Positions 12,474 through 22,808 of a stretch of 64,000 nt of DNA are shown piece after piece. The translations under genes were made by a program, and so were the position numbers. The notes under the pieces were generated by a model. It ran no database searches, had not been told where the DNA came from, and worked only from the letters and a program-made list of their open reading frames with translations. Source of the stretch: Diphasiastrum complanatum (lineage: Eukaryota; Streptophyta; Lycopodiopsida; Lycopodiales; Lycopodiaceae). The stretch is taken from assembly GCA_029204225.1 (NCBI GenBank), contig CM055111.1:47299224-47363223 (forward strand), in the 5' to 3' direction. Position 1 is the first letter of the stretch. The number at the start of each line of letters is the position of its first letter.

Positions 12474-12647
12474 TTACTTAAGATCATAAAATACTAATTG
12501 GTTTCTTGAAAGCCACTGCACCAATTCATCAAAGTACTTGTTATTAAATCCACATTTCTTGAATTTTTTCTCCTCGGGGGTATCTTGATGTTGTTTCCTC
12601 AAGGTGACTGTTGTACCTTCATACACCTTAGCAATATGAATTGCATC
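12474..12647 (-). pseudogene. Unrecognised coding-like fragment (57 codons)
   Basis: An open stretch without an ATG on the minus strand runs from DAIHIAKVYEGTTVTLRKQH through KFKKCGFNNKYFDELVQW to LSRNQLVFYDLK and a stop. Its composition (mixed hydrophobic and charged residues, no low complexity) looks protein-like. I do not recognise the family. A second short minus-strand stretch near 12190-12265 also begins DAIHIAK, so the sequence may be a decayed, partly duplicated transposon or gene exon. Confidence 0.35.
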
Positions 12648-13562
12648 TTAAGTTTCTACACAAAAAATGCATGGAGACAGCTTCATACATTTGATAACAC
12701 CTATAGAACAACTTGTAATCATTGCATGCCTCTTGCATGACACTACTACAGCCTTATGAACATTTTAAGGGCAGCTAACCATGGCTGCCACTGGTAAAAG
12801 AACGACTAACAATTGTGAGAATAGCCAATTTGTCTATGATCTGATTTTTCTAACCAAAAAGCTATCAACAGCCCTTCCGCACCTACTAAAGCTATAACAT
12901 GTGTACCTCGGGCTTGCTTTAATATTGTTGAAAATATCTTGTAATAATGATGATCTAGAGAAGTCATCAGCTGTATATTTGTAAATGTTTTTCCTCAAAG
13001 TTCTTCAGATTTGATAGAAAGTTGTTTGCAAATTGAGATTTCAGCAGAAACGGATATTCAAGCACAGAGACGAACCTGCATATTTACACGAGATTCGAGT
13101 GCCAGGTGACATACCGAGGAGTGGAGTTAGATCCTCATTCAAATGTTATTATCTATAGATATTACAGTCAGAGATTAAGCAACAATAGTGGAGCAGTGGA
13201 CCCCTTCCATGCCATGGGTCAGAGAAGGACGATTCCACTAAGGAAAATAACACACCACCATCTGCATTTGGCGAGCAATGTACATAGAACTGACAGAGGC
13301 CGGCTAGACAGTGTGAGGCTTGTGTGTGAGCTGAGATGCACATCAGGAGGGCTACAAGAATGGCCGGGCAATACATGAAAGAATGGCGGTTCAAAGCTTT
13401 CACCAAGGTCTAATTATGGGCCAAGGACTAGGACCATTAACAACCTATCTAATAGAAATTAGCAAACGATGTGAATTTCAAGTTAAGGGGCCCAAGGCCA
13501 TTAAGTGACTAGGTTCATTGAACTTGCACCTTCTCTAACTTGAGTGTTTGGTAGGAAAAGGA

Positions 13563-13564
<2 letters not shown>
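12648..13564. other. Intergenic stretch, nothing recognised
   Basis: Frames at 13106-13378 (plus) and 13149-13406 (minus) overlap each other and match nothing I know. No repeat or transposon motif is visible before the CT tract at 13566. Confidence 0.35.

Positions 13565-13565
<1 letters not shown>

Positions 13566-13632
<67 letters not shown>
13566..13632. repeat. (CT)n microsatellite
   Basis: This is a pure CT run of about 67 bp. The LINE reading frame begins directly at its right edge. Confidence 0.97.
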
Positions 13633-13634
<2 letters not shown>

Positions 13635-14662
13635 CACCCTCTTCTAGGAGGGGAGTTAAAGCCCTGCATATTAGGGTCCGCGGAGTTGAAGACACCAACG
13701 ATCCAATGACTGAAGCAGCCAGATTTCTCTCAAGCACACTCTCCCATCACTCCGAAGGGTTGGATAGAGCTTGGAGAACCAAGAGAGACCCCTCTACACT
13801 CATAGTTCGCTTCACGAATCTGGAAGAGAGACGGGCAGCTCTCAAACTGCAGGCCAAGCTTAGAGGTACACTTATATTTATGGATGATGATCTCACTCCC
13901 ATGCAAGGTGTGGATCCGGAAAAAGCATTTATTGAGGCAAAAGCTTTGGGGAAGAGGGTAATTTATCGGGATGGCAAGGCTCGATACATTGATCCTCCAA
14001 ATTCTGTCAAATAGGGATTAAGGCCCCTCGGACTAAGCGGTTCGGGGGGTCCTCCTCGAGCATTGCGGTTGAGGCTATGGAACTGCAATGGCATTCACTC
14101 CTCGGATACTGCCAATGATTTTAGAGACTTTTGTGCGGAGGGTGATCTCTTCCTATTCACAGAGACACATGAGAGTCCGGAAAGAGGTCTACCTGTTGTT
14201 GCGGGTTTTTGCTGGTACTCTGCACATTGGCGGTCGACGAGAGCATTGACAGATCGAGGTTCTGGTGGGGTGGCCTGCTTAGTCCGCGACTTCATTCGGC
14301 CTTGGGTCGAGTTGGTGCATACAGATGAGCGAGCTCGCTATATTTGGATTCGGGTGGAACGGACTTTGATGGGATTGACTCGTGACCTCTTTCTGGCCAT
14401 TTGTTATTTTCCACCAGACACCTCAGTTTTCACAACAGATGAGGAGTCACCTTACATGGATATCTCTTCAGACATTATCCGATATGAGGAGCGGGGTTAT
14501 GTTCTTTTAGCTGGCGACTTTAATGCTCGCATTCGCTCTTCGGATATGGTGGCCGAAATGACTCGGTTGAAGGATGGTGTACCCTCCCTAACATCCTCCT
14601 TGAACAGAGAAGCCCACGAGTACCTACTTCAATTCCATAAGATCAACCAGAATAAACATTAA
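13633..14662 (+). mobile_element. LINE fragment: ORF1 end plus AP-like endonuclease
   Basis: ORF1 (to the stop at 14012-14014) has KALHIRVRGVEDTND, FLSSTLSHHSEGLDRAW, STLIVRFTNLEERRAAL and GKRVIYRDGKARYIDPP. This is the same RNA-binding block as at 9.6-10.2 kb but in one frame. The pol frame follows within about 50 bp and opens with LRLWNCNGI, followed by LFLFTETHE, AICYFPPD and LLAGDFNARI. These are the N, E and DxN residues of the exonuclease-endonuclease-phosphatase fold. The domain stops at about 14640, before its SDH motif, and no RT follows, so the element is truncated at both ends. Its left edge is the CT microsatellite. Confidence 0.85.
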
Positions 14663-15389
14663 GGAACATGCAAAAAATGATGTCACATGACCATCATGAC
14701 ATACAACTAGACTATTAGCAAGAGCTCACTACTAAACACAAGTAATTGTGGTAGAGTAAGAACCTATGTCTAGCATGGAAGGAGGTTGTACCACTAGTGT
14801 CATCAAATGTGGTGAGTGCATGCATAATAGAATCCCTATCAAACTCTATCCTCGATGTACTCTGTCAAAGTTCTAGAAATGATCGAGTAGCCAACATATG
14901 ATATATGTTGGATGGTTGTTGTGTTAGTGATGAAATCACGCAATGTTAGTAGCTAAACTATCCCACATCAAACGACTAGGCATTGCATAAACGTGAGAGC
15001 ACGTCATAAACATTAATTAAAAGTTAAAACATATATGAACATGAGGTCCTAAAATGGTCCTACAATGAAATTGTTGATAGCAAAGTGGCAATTGCTAGTG
15101 AACGATGGCCAATTGTAGGAAAGAAGTATACGGAATTGTTGAATACATAACAAGAGTCCTTGAGCAATTTGTTGAAGATGATATTAATCTCTAGTGGAAG
15201 AGGCTTGATGGAAGAACGATCGTTGATAATCGAGAAACCAAGCACTGAAGGAGAGGATCCACATGTGCGTTGGAAAGTACTATAGTACCATGTTATGAAC
15301 AAGACTGGAGATAAAGCATCACATATAGAATAAAGTGGCATCACATAGGAATCTCCAATTAAGAATGATGTATGGACATCATAAGCTGT
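14663..15389. other. Intergenic stretch, nothing recognised
   Basis: AT-rich sequence without coding motifs. The minus-strand frame at 15060-15491 is mostly microsatellite plus unrecognised residues. Confidence 0.4.
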
Positions 15390-15390
15390 C

Positions 15391-15395
15391 TGTGT

Positions 15396-15465
<70 letters not shown>

Positions 15466-15486
15466 GAGAGAGAGAGAAAGAGAGAT
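15391..15486. repeat. Compound (TG)n(AG)n microsatellite
   Basis: A TG run of about 57 bp passes directly into an AG run of about 38 bp with a few interruptions. Confidence 0.97.
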
Positions 15487-16900
15487 TTCATATTTTATCA
15501 TTCCTTGAGACCGTATAAGAGTCAATACAATGTCAACTTCAGCCTAAAGCTTTTTTGAACCAAAATACAAATCCTCCGTACTGATTTTCTAGAAAACCTG
15601 ACAATTTCACGGATTCATACTGTCAGCATAAACAAATCGATTTAAGTAGTGCCAGTTAAGAAGGCCGCTAGCAAATACGGACCAAAAGTACGAGTACAGA
15701 CCCCTTTCTTGAATATCTCTCTCGATCATACATTACCTAGCCTTTCTTCTAGATCTCTGCCATTTCATAAACCGAATCCATCTTCAGCTTCAAAGTAATT
15801 ATTATTTAACTCGTTTTGAACTGAGCGCCCAATATTAAATACAAAACGCAATCCCTGATTTGCTGTCGAAATTTTCTAGCTTCCTGAAGCAGGCGTCAAG
15901 TTCATGCGGGTTCTTTTGCAATGTGAGGCTTCTTCCCAGGAACAAAAATCAGATCTACTCGTATAGTACGTTCTATTATCTAATAGCTTGATTTCCACAT
16001 ATAGCGCCAACACCATTTCCTTGCTGAATCTTGTCAAAGAAACCAAACCTATATTCTTTTTGCGAATTCAACCTCAACAAAAACAGAAAACATTTCAAAT
16101 CTGATGAACGATAAATTGAAACAGTATCTTTGATATTTATCTTTGAAAATTTTATTTATTGATGTCTATCAGATGCTTCGAAGATTATCTATAACGTTGA
16201 TAAATGATTAAAGATTTGTGATCTAAATAGAAGCAGAGCTCATGAATCCTTCAGGCTCACCTCGTTACTCGCATTGCACGATGAACATCAGGAATGACAG
16301 AGATTTGGCTTCGCTGGGCCTCTTCGTCAGCACCAAGCGCTGGACTCCACGATTTGAATCATTGTCGACGACATCTCCGTTTCTCTCTCGTCTTTCTTTA
16401 TTTCTTGCTTTCTTTGATTTGTGTTTGTTTTCTTGGCGGTGCGGAGCGGTGTCGTGTCGTGTCAGCCGTCGCAGAAAAGGCCAGATCACTTTTATTGAAG
16501 TTACCGAATAGTTATTATTATTGTTATACAAAATGGAAAGGAGTCCATTCTTGTTTTTTTTTTGGGTTCCTACTTCATTCGTTCATGGCCCAGGCCCCAC
16601 TCGTAACTACTTTGCTAACGTTATTGCCGTTGAGGGCCTTTCAGGCTTTAAAGTTTAAACTTTAACCCAAGATCGCTATCTTGCGGCGGAGGCCAAAAGG
16701 CCATGGACTTTTTTCGTCGTGAAAATATTATTTTTATTATTTTACTTTTTTTTTAAACTATACCACCTTTTAAATGAAATGTATATATATATATATATAA
16801 AATGGTACATTTTTTATAGGCTTACGAAGGGAAGGTCACCTCACAAGAGGTCGTTATATCGGGAAAGGGCTTTTAGCTCAGGGTGGTAGGTAGCTTGAGT
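15487..16900. other. Intergenic stretch with a GC-richer island at 16250-16480
   Basis: Mostly AT-rich, including a (TA)n run near 16783-16798. The 16250-16480 island is richer in CG dinucleotides, and its minus strand carries a possible splice donor (ACGAG|GTGAGC, near 16250). It could be the first exon and promoter of a minus-strand gene. No protein motif supports this. Confidence 0.25.
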
Positions 16901-16907
16901 TGGAAGT

Positions 16908-17216
16908 ATCTTCCGACGACGGAATGGCCAAGGAGGCAAGATTTCCCTAGTGTGAAAACATTTTTTACTTTTTACAGCTCTTTTGTTTTCATGCATTTTT
17001 TTACATGCATCTTTCGAGTGCCAAAAGGTGCAACAAAAGTAGTCCCTTCCGACAATGAGACGACCGAGGAGGTCGACTTTCCCTGACATGACTCTACTTT
17101 TGTTTTAACTCTTTATTTACCGTAATTTTTTCTTACATGCACCTTCGAAGCTTAAGGTGAAAAGAGATATTTTTTTACATGCACCTTCATAGTGTTGGAA
17201 GGTGCATATAAAAAAA
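16908..17216. repeat. Degenerate tandem repeat of about 130 bp with hairpin end
   Basis: The pattern CTTCCGAC.A.G...GACC.AGGAGG....TTTCCCT begins at about 16908 and again at about 17044. Each is followed by TTTTTTACATGCA and a CTTTCGAG-type string. A partial third copy ends in a hairpin (about 17171-17216). In the hairpin TTTTTTACATGCACCTTC pairs with GAAGGTGCATATAAAAAAA across a loop of about 9 bases. Confidence 0.65.
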
Positions 17217-17464
17217 TCTGGAAAAATAAAAAGGGAAAGGCGCACGTGTTTCGAGCAGGGAGGCACCTCCCTTTCCTTTGTAAAAAAAACAAATTAATTT
17301 TACGATGTCCATAAGGTACCTGTAAAAGAGTTTACCTTAAAAAAAAAAACTACACACATTCCAGTTGAAGAGGTACCTGTTTTTTTCTTTAAAACAGAAA
17401 ACTGATTTCAAGTTATCTTGGGAACTTCCTACATGTGACACTCTCACCGGCAAGGTTTAGACGC

Positions 17465-18827
17465 ATGCTCTTGCACGTGAGGGAACTTGAACTTGGCCCA
17501 AACTGACTTTGTGAAGACATTGGTTCATTGCTCATCTATACCACAATGAAGTGGCAGTTGAATCTTGATACGATACACTAGATTCCTAGCCAATTGAATA
17601 CCTACCCAAATGGCTTTTTGGGCTAATACTTCTAACTAGACCAAGAAAAGCGCTACTACCAAAATGAGACACATCTCATGTGGTAGATCATCAATCATCA
17701 TAATCGCCTCCCCAATCCACATCAACATAGCCTGGAATCTCAAGTAGATTCTCCTCTCTCTTGTACATTATTCGAATAGTTGAAAATTCAAGAGATTATC
17801 GAACAAAGTTTGAATCGACCAAAATGATGATGGATTGTTGAGGGTTCTGAACTCAACTTAAATAGATATGATAGTGGATTTTTATCCACTATATTGCAGG
17901 TTCAATCTCGTAGCCCCATGTGGCACCAACCACATGGATAACGACGCATTCCGTTAGGCCTGTGCCATCGAAAACAATAAATAGATTAGCAGATCAATTT
18001 AGTTGTAAGGTTTAAGAAGTTCTTCAAAGTAATCAAGTTAGAAGTTCTCTTCTTCTTCTCCTCTCTATTCCACCATAGGCGTAGACCGATTAGTAATAAG
18101 CTATTGCAATTACAGTCTGCGTAAGAACGAAATTTATAGCAAAATAAATGTGGTATTATCATAGTGCAATCTTGAAGCTTCTCAAATCGGCGTTAGAAGT
18201 GCGCACAAAAATCACCACAACAATTGACAAAGGATAGATGCACTCTTGCAGTTTGATATTGTATTTGACTTGAGAGTGAAGTTTGATCAATTCTTCTTAT
18301 GATTCTTCTTCAGATATTTCTTTGAAAACATGGATTGTGAATCGTTGATGGAGGACGAGAATGCTCCATTTATTCATTGACATGCTAGAAAGTAAGGTCA
18401 TGAAAACGTCATAATTTTTAATTGCCATATGTTCTAGCAAAGTTTTGAATTGATCTATGTGATTATAGACATAATAACCTTTTGACATTTTGAGCGAAAG
18501 GAATTTTTTTCTTAGATGCAGCTTTGAAGTGACATCTCTCACTTCATAAAGTGTGTTCAATATATCCCAAACTTCTCTTGAAGATTGGGCTTGTCTGATG
18601 TGGCCAATCTGTGTGTCGAAAATGTTAAGGGTGATCAAGGCGAACGCCTTGTCATCCATGAGCTTCCGCTTGGAAATGGCCTGCTCATCAACATTGGGAA
18701 TTAGTTCGAAAAGTTCCTTGGCCATTAGTACTACTCTCATCTTGAATTTCCACAAGTGGTCATTCGAAACATCAAGTTTGTCCACCAGTAAAGTGGACTG
18801 TGGTTGCAAATCCATCTGGAATTTCAA
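17465..18827 (-). mobile_element. Ty1/copia remnant (gag and RNase H end)
   Basis: The minus strand at 18827-18297 encodes a copia gag N-terminus: VDKLDVSNDHLWKFKMRVVL, KAFALITLNI, REVWDILNTLYE and KLHLRKKFLSLKM, the UBN2-type gag layout. About 550 bp further along the same strand (17740-17465) is a decayed RNase H end with GYVDVDWGGDYDD, HFGSSAFLG and, in another frame, a TNVFTKSVWAKFKF tail. Integrase and most of RT are missing, so the element has a large internal deletion or is two pieces. No LTR pair was identified. Confidence 0.72.
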
Positions 18828-19370
18828 GATGATGTATGTAGATGTAGATTATATGACTGAAAACAATAATAACAAGTGTCTACTTTGTACTGAACAATCG
18901 TTCTCGTACTATAAGCTCTAAAACAATAGGTGATGTCATGTTGAGGATGAATGAATGATTACGGTGGTGGTACGGAATGAAAAGCTGAGATGGTAGTACT
19001 CCACCTATCCCTCGGTGCATGCACAACATCTACCCCCCGTAAGAGGTTCCGTAGGTGTTGGAGGGTTTGCGGATCCCAAGGAAACCCTAACCCTAGTTAA
19101 TAAGTGAGAGGGATTTGGCACTCTGCGTGTGTAAGTCCAACCCGATGATCATATAGTTATTTGATTAGTTAGAAGTTAATAGAAGGAATTTAGGCCTTTT
19201 TGCGAGAATTAAATGTCGCAAAAGCAATAGATGCAAAGACTTTGGTGGAGGTCTCAATTACCCAACATGAAAGTGATCCTACATACTTGAAAAAAGAAAT
19301 TTAATTGGCTATTGCATACGCATTTGTGAACATGCATATTAATCACATATGTGAGTAGGAGACTGTAAAG

Positions 19371-19598
19371 GTGACGCATGCTTGATTCCACAATGTTTTA
19401 GTTTTTTCTTCTTCTAATTGTGCTCTCGCATGCTTGAATGGATAAATATGACAAGTGACAATATGTTTTGATAATTTCTTATCAAAACATAAGGTGACGC
19501 ATGCTTGATTCCACAATGTTTTAGCTTTTTCTTCTTCTTATTGTGCTCTCGCATGCTTGAATGGATAAATATGACAAGTGACAATATGTTTTGATAAT
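19371..19598. repeat. Tandem duplication, period 123 bp
   Basis: GTGACGCATGCTTGATTCCA starts at 19371 and again at 19494. The two units match almost base for base to TATGTTTTGATAAT. The first unit ends with an extra TTTCTTATCAAAACATAAG, which is partly complementary to the preceding TATGTTTTGATAA and so makes a small hairpin. Confidence 0.9.
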
Positions 19599-19764
19599 AT
19601 ATATTTATTGTTTCTGATATGTCTTATTTTGTAGGATCTACACAAAATGTTTCTATATATTGGATGAAGAATCGATCGACTTTTCACAGATGTGTCATAA
19701 AGGCTACATGATTGATGGTTGGCGACAACTATGTAAGATTGCAAATACTGCAAAGCGAATATCT

Positions 19765-19922
19765 CGAATAATGATTGTGATTATTATGAATATTGATCTT
19801 GATTATTGTGAATAATGATCGTGAATACTCATGAATACTGAAACATTATAAATAATGATCGTGCTTGTTGTGAATACTGATCGTGCTTGTTGTGAATATT
19901 GATCGTGAATATTCATGAATCT
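19765..19922. repeat. Short irregular repeats around GATCGTGAATA
   Basis: The strings TGATCGTG followed by AATA, AATACTC or CTTGTTGTGAATA recur about six times in 160 bp (units of 20-30 bp). The region is simple and AT-rich, without coding potential. Confidence 0.7.
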
Positions 19923-20940
19923 TTGCCAACTTCAAAATTTTGAAATGACGGACATATTTTGTGGTCAAAATATCAAACCCATCGCAATAAACTATTATCA
20001 AATGAAATTCACCTATTTGTTGGCAAAATCATTTCATACAAAGTTCTTAGTCATTTTAAATCTCAATGAATCATAGTTTTATCATTATAAAAATTTTAAC
20101 TACGTTTGTGATAGTGATTAAGACAGTGTAAACTCTTGCAACTTAAAACATTTAAAAAAAACAAGTGAATCTCAAAACAACTTAACTTATTGATACTTAC
20201 CTCTTTAGCAAAAAAGCTAATAAATGCATTTATTTGAATTATAATATCACAATGTTCTTATTTCACATGTAGTGCATGTAATTTTTAATAGCAAGATTAA
20301 TGCTTAGAATCAATATTTACACAATTTATGATACATTTTTTTGCCTTCAAATTATGTCCCCATTGGTAGGTGCAACACTATTACCTAACTCTTTTTGGGT
20401 TGGAGGGCATTCAATGCTCATTGAATTTGATGAAAATATATAATACAAAAAATACACTAATATATAATACAAATAATACCTATTATTTATTTGTATTACA
20501 TAACATACCACTAGAAAATGACTTTTATAACATTAAAAAAGACAATATAACGTAATGTAACAAATGACAACATAAATTTCACTACAATGTAACATGAACA
20601 AACAAGATAACATAACGTTAGCCTTGTTATTTTAAATACACCTGTGCAAGATGTACACACTGCCCAGTTTTGGCCCTAGCACAACCACAACCACACATTG
20701 AAAAAAAAAATCATCAAAAAACACCTGCGTAAACATTTTGTGCATGTGTGATACATTGACACTTGTGATTTTGTCCCATAAGTTTTGGACATTTATTTCA
20801 TCTTCTACATACACATATATATCAAAACGAAACTTATGAGTGCCCTTAAATGCACGAGCTTGTGCATGTGATTAGATTTCAAGGAAAAATTTGTGACCTA
20901 GGTAGCACATGTGCAAAAAATTAAAATTCAAAAAATCTAA
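19923..20940. other. AT-rich 5' flank of the CONSTANS-like gene
   Basis: No gene, transposon motif or long repeat is seen. The stretch lies directly upstream of the B-box exon and would have held its promoter. No clear TATA box or transcription start can be assigned. Confidence 0.35.
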
Positions 20941-21315
20941 AATGGGCATTTGTTGGCCTTGCTATGTGGCGTCCTGGGCCAAAGTGTTGAAAGAAGATCC
21001 ACAGGAAGGAGAGGGACAGCTCGAAAATGCGATGTGTGTGCCAGGGATGGTGCCTGCTGGTACTGTGCAGTGGATCAAGCCTACCTCTGCCACTGCTGCG
21101 ATGCGTCACTCCACTCCGCCAACGCTGTGGCGCAGCCCGTCTCACCCTCCTCCATCTGAATCGTCAGCCATGTCTCAGTCCAGCAATGGCAGCTGCATGG
21201 AGAAGGTGGAGCCAGCGCTGGAGTCATTAGAAGCAGCTCCCCAGCTGGCCTTGCATGGTCGATCATCCAAGTCCAAAATAATAAAGCTGGAAGCAGTCCA
21301 CGAGGTCCCGGTTAT
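20941..21315 (+). pseudogene. COL: CONSTANS-like (COL16-type) pseudogene, B-box exon
   Basis: This part encodes a single B-box zinc finger: TARKCDVC, WYCAVDQAYLCHCCD and LHSANAVA (about 21017-21135). The spacing and the WYCA.D.A.LC..CD string are typical of group III CONSTANS-like transcription factors, which bind DNA or partner proteins in the nucleus. Right after VA the frame runs into a stop (TGA, 21157-21159), so the final His ligand region is lost. One shift later the plus strand gives ARLTL, and a second shift gives an open frame with SSKSKIIKL and HEVPV that reaches the copia insertion. At least one indel has therefore broken the B-box. The start codon is uncertain; 20950 is in frame but its N-terminus is atypical. 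Later parts are at 27479-28091, 28536-28724 and 28974-29036. Confidence 0.75.
21311..21315 (+). other. Left target-site duplication GTTAT
   Basis: GTTAT immediately precedes the 5' LTR and is repeated after the 3' LTR. Five bases is the usual copia integrase stagger. Confidence 0.95.
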
Positions 21316-21997
21316 TGTTAAAAATTCACAATTCTAGCTTGACTAGTTTTGGTCATATGACTTGTAAATAGTTAGATGGTCATGATGTGGCTTGTCACAC
21401 GTGCCAAATAGCATAGGATTCCATTCATAAGGATGTTCTCAAGTAGACCTAAGTGTTAGAACCTTTGGAATGAGTCCAAATTATGCTTAGATACAAGGGA
21501 GAAAAAATATGAGCTATTTTTGGTAATTTTTGCATTGTTGAGGGATCTCTAAGATTCCAACCCTAACTTGGTAGGGATGAAAGATCCACCAAAATTAGCA
21601 TTAGGGATAGGTTTAGGGCTACTCATACCTGCCCAAAACCGTGATGGATCATGTATATATAGGTGATAATATCTCACCAAAATCAATCAAGCAATTTCAT
21701 GTTTTTTCTCTCATAATGGTGCAATTGCTCTCTATGTTCATAATTGTTTGAGTACTTGTGATTACTAATGATTATAGGATTGAATGTAGGTCTGGTGTAC
21801 AGTACTCAGACTGTGGGAGGCCGTACTTTCACACGTGTGAAGCCTTCTTCAAGGATTTGGGCCATTCAGTGAGGTTCAAGCATAGATTTTTGATGGATTT
21901 TGATGGTTCAACTTGTGCTAATCTTATGAAATCATAATCTATTGTTTTCCTCATCATTTCAAGTGTTTTAGGATCCTTATTTGCTGTAATTTTTACA
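21316..21997 (+). repeat. 5' LTR of the copia element (682 bp)
   Basis: Starts TGTTAAAAATTC and ends GTAATTTTTACA. Both LTRs carry a TGTATATATAGGTGAT string (near 21653), a plausible TATA box for element transcription. Compared with the 3' LTR I count one transversion and four transitions. Confidence 0.97.
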
Positions 21998-22010
21998 TGG
22001 TATCAGAGCC
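21998..22010 (+). other. Primer-binding site (initiator tRNA-Met type)
   Basis: TGGTATCAGAGCC follows the LTR without a gap. It is the standard plant copia primer site, complementary to the 3' end of initiator tRNA-Met. Confidence 0.95.
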
Positions 22011-22808
22011 TAAAGGCTGAAATGAGCTAAATCCTTGGTTTTCATTCAATTTGATCATAATTTTTGATCTAAATCTTGTGTAGATTGGATCTTAGCATCT
22101 AGTATTGATTCTACAACTCAAAGTGAGTCAAATACATTGGAGATTGGTGTTGTGTGACTTCATTTGCAGGTGTTTAGGTGTCTAAAACCAGAGGCAAAGT
22201 TGAATTCAATTCACATTACCAAGATAGCAAGTTTTGCTTGCTCCAAGCATTGATTTCTAAGCGAGTTTTGGAAGTGATTTCATAGAGGAGGCTTTCTAGC
22301 ATTCAAGGAGAGGGAAGATCAGAGTTTTGGGGACTCTTCAAGGCTATTCTAAGGTGTAGTAGGCACCTCCTAAAGTGATTTAGGTTCAGTCCAACCATTG
22401 CTTGACTTATGCACCAAATTAGATCAATTTTTCATCAATTTTGATCATTTTTTGCTTGTGATTGGATAGTAGATTGTGTTGCATCCTCATTAAGTTCCAT
22501 TTAGCTCTTTTACAAGTGATTTTGGAATTATATTAGGTTGCTGAAATTCACTCTTGATCAGATCATTTGGAAGCTTTAATGTTCTTTATAGAAAGAGGGG
22601 CAATTCTACTAGTATTGTCTACTTCAATCAAGCAAGTGCATTGTTTCTAGTATTCTATGATTTGATTTTGTTAGAGATCATTCTTAGATCTTTATAGGAA
22701 GTCTATTACTGATCTTTTCAGGTCCCTAAGAAGTGGGATAAGATAGACCTTCAATCAAATCAATAGAAGTAACCTTCATTTGTGTCAAGTCCTTGATTAG
22801 GAGACTAG
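22011..22808 (+). other. Copia 5' leader
   Basis: This untranslated region lies between the primer-binding site and the gag start. There is no long frame in it. It probably carries packaging and dimer signals, but none can be pinpointed. Confidence 0.7.

Noticed and set aside
16783-16798. (TA)n run as a TATA box
   Set aside because: It is a simple repeat with no gene start nearby.
17850-18130. Possible LTR (TGTTGAGG... with a CTTCTTCTCCTCTC tract) beside the copia gag remnant
   Set aside because: No second copy or matching end was found in the window, so an LTR cannot be supported.
20909-21337. 142-codon plus-strand frame as a complete gene
   Set aside because: Its first half is a shifted shadow of the B-box frame and its last codons are LTR sequence. 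Only the middle part belongs to the CONSTANS-like pseudogene.
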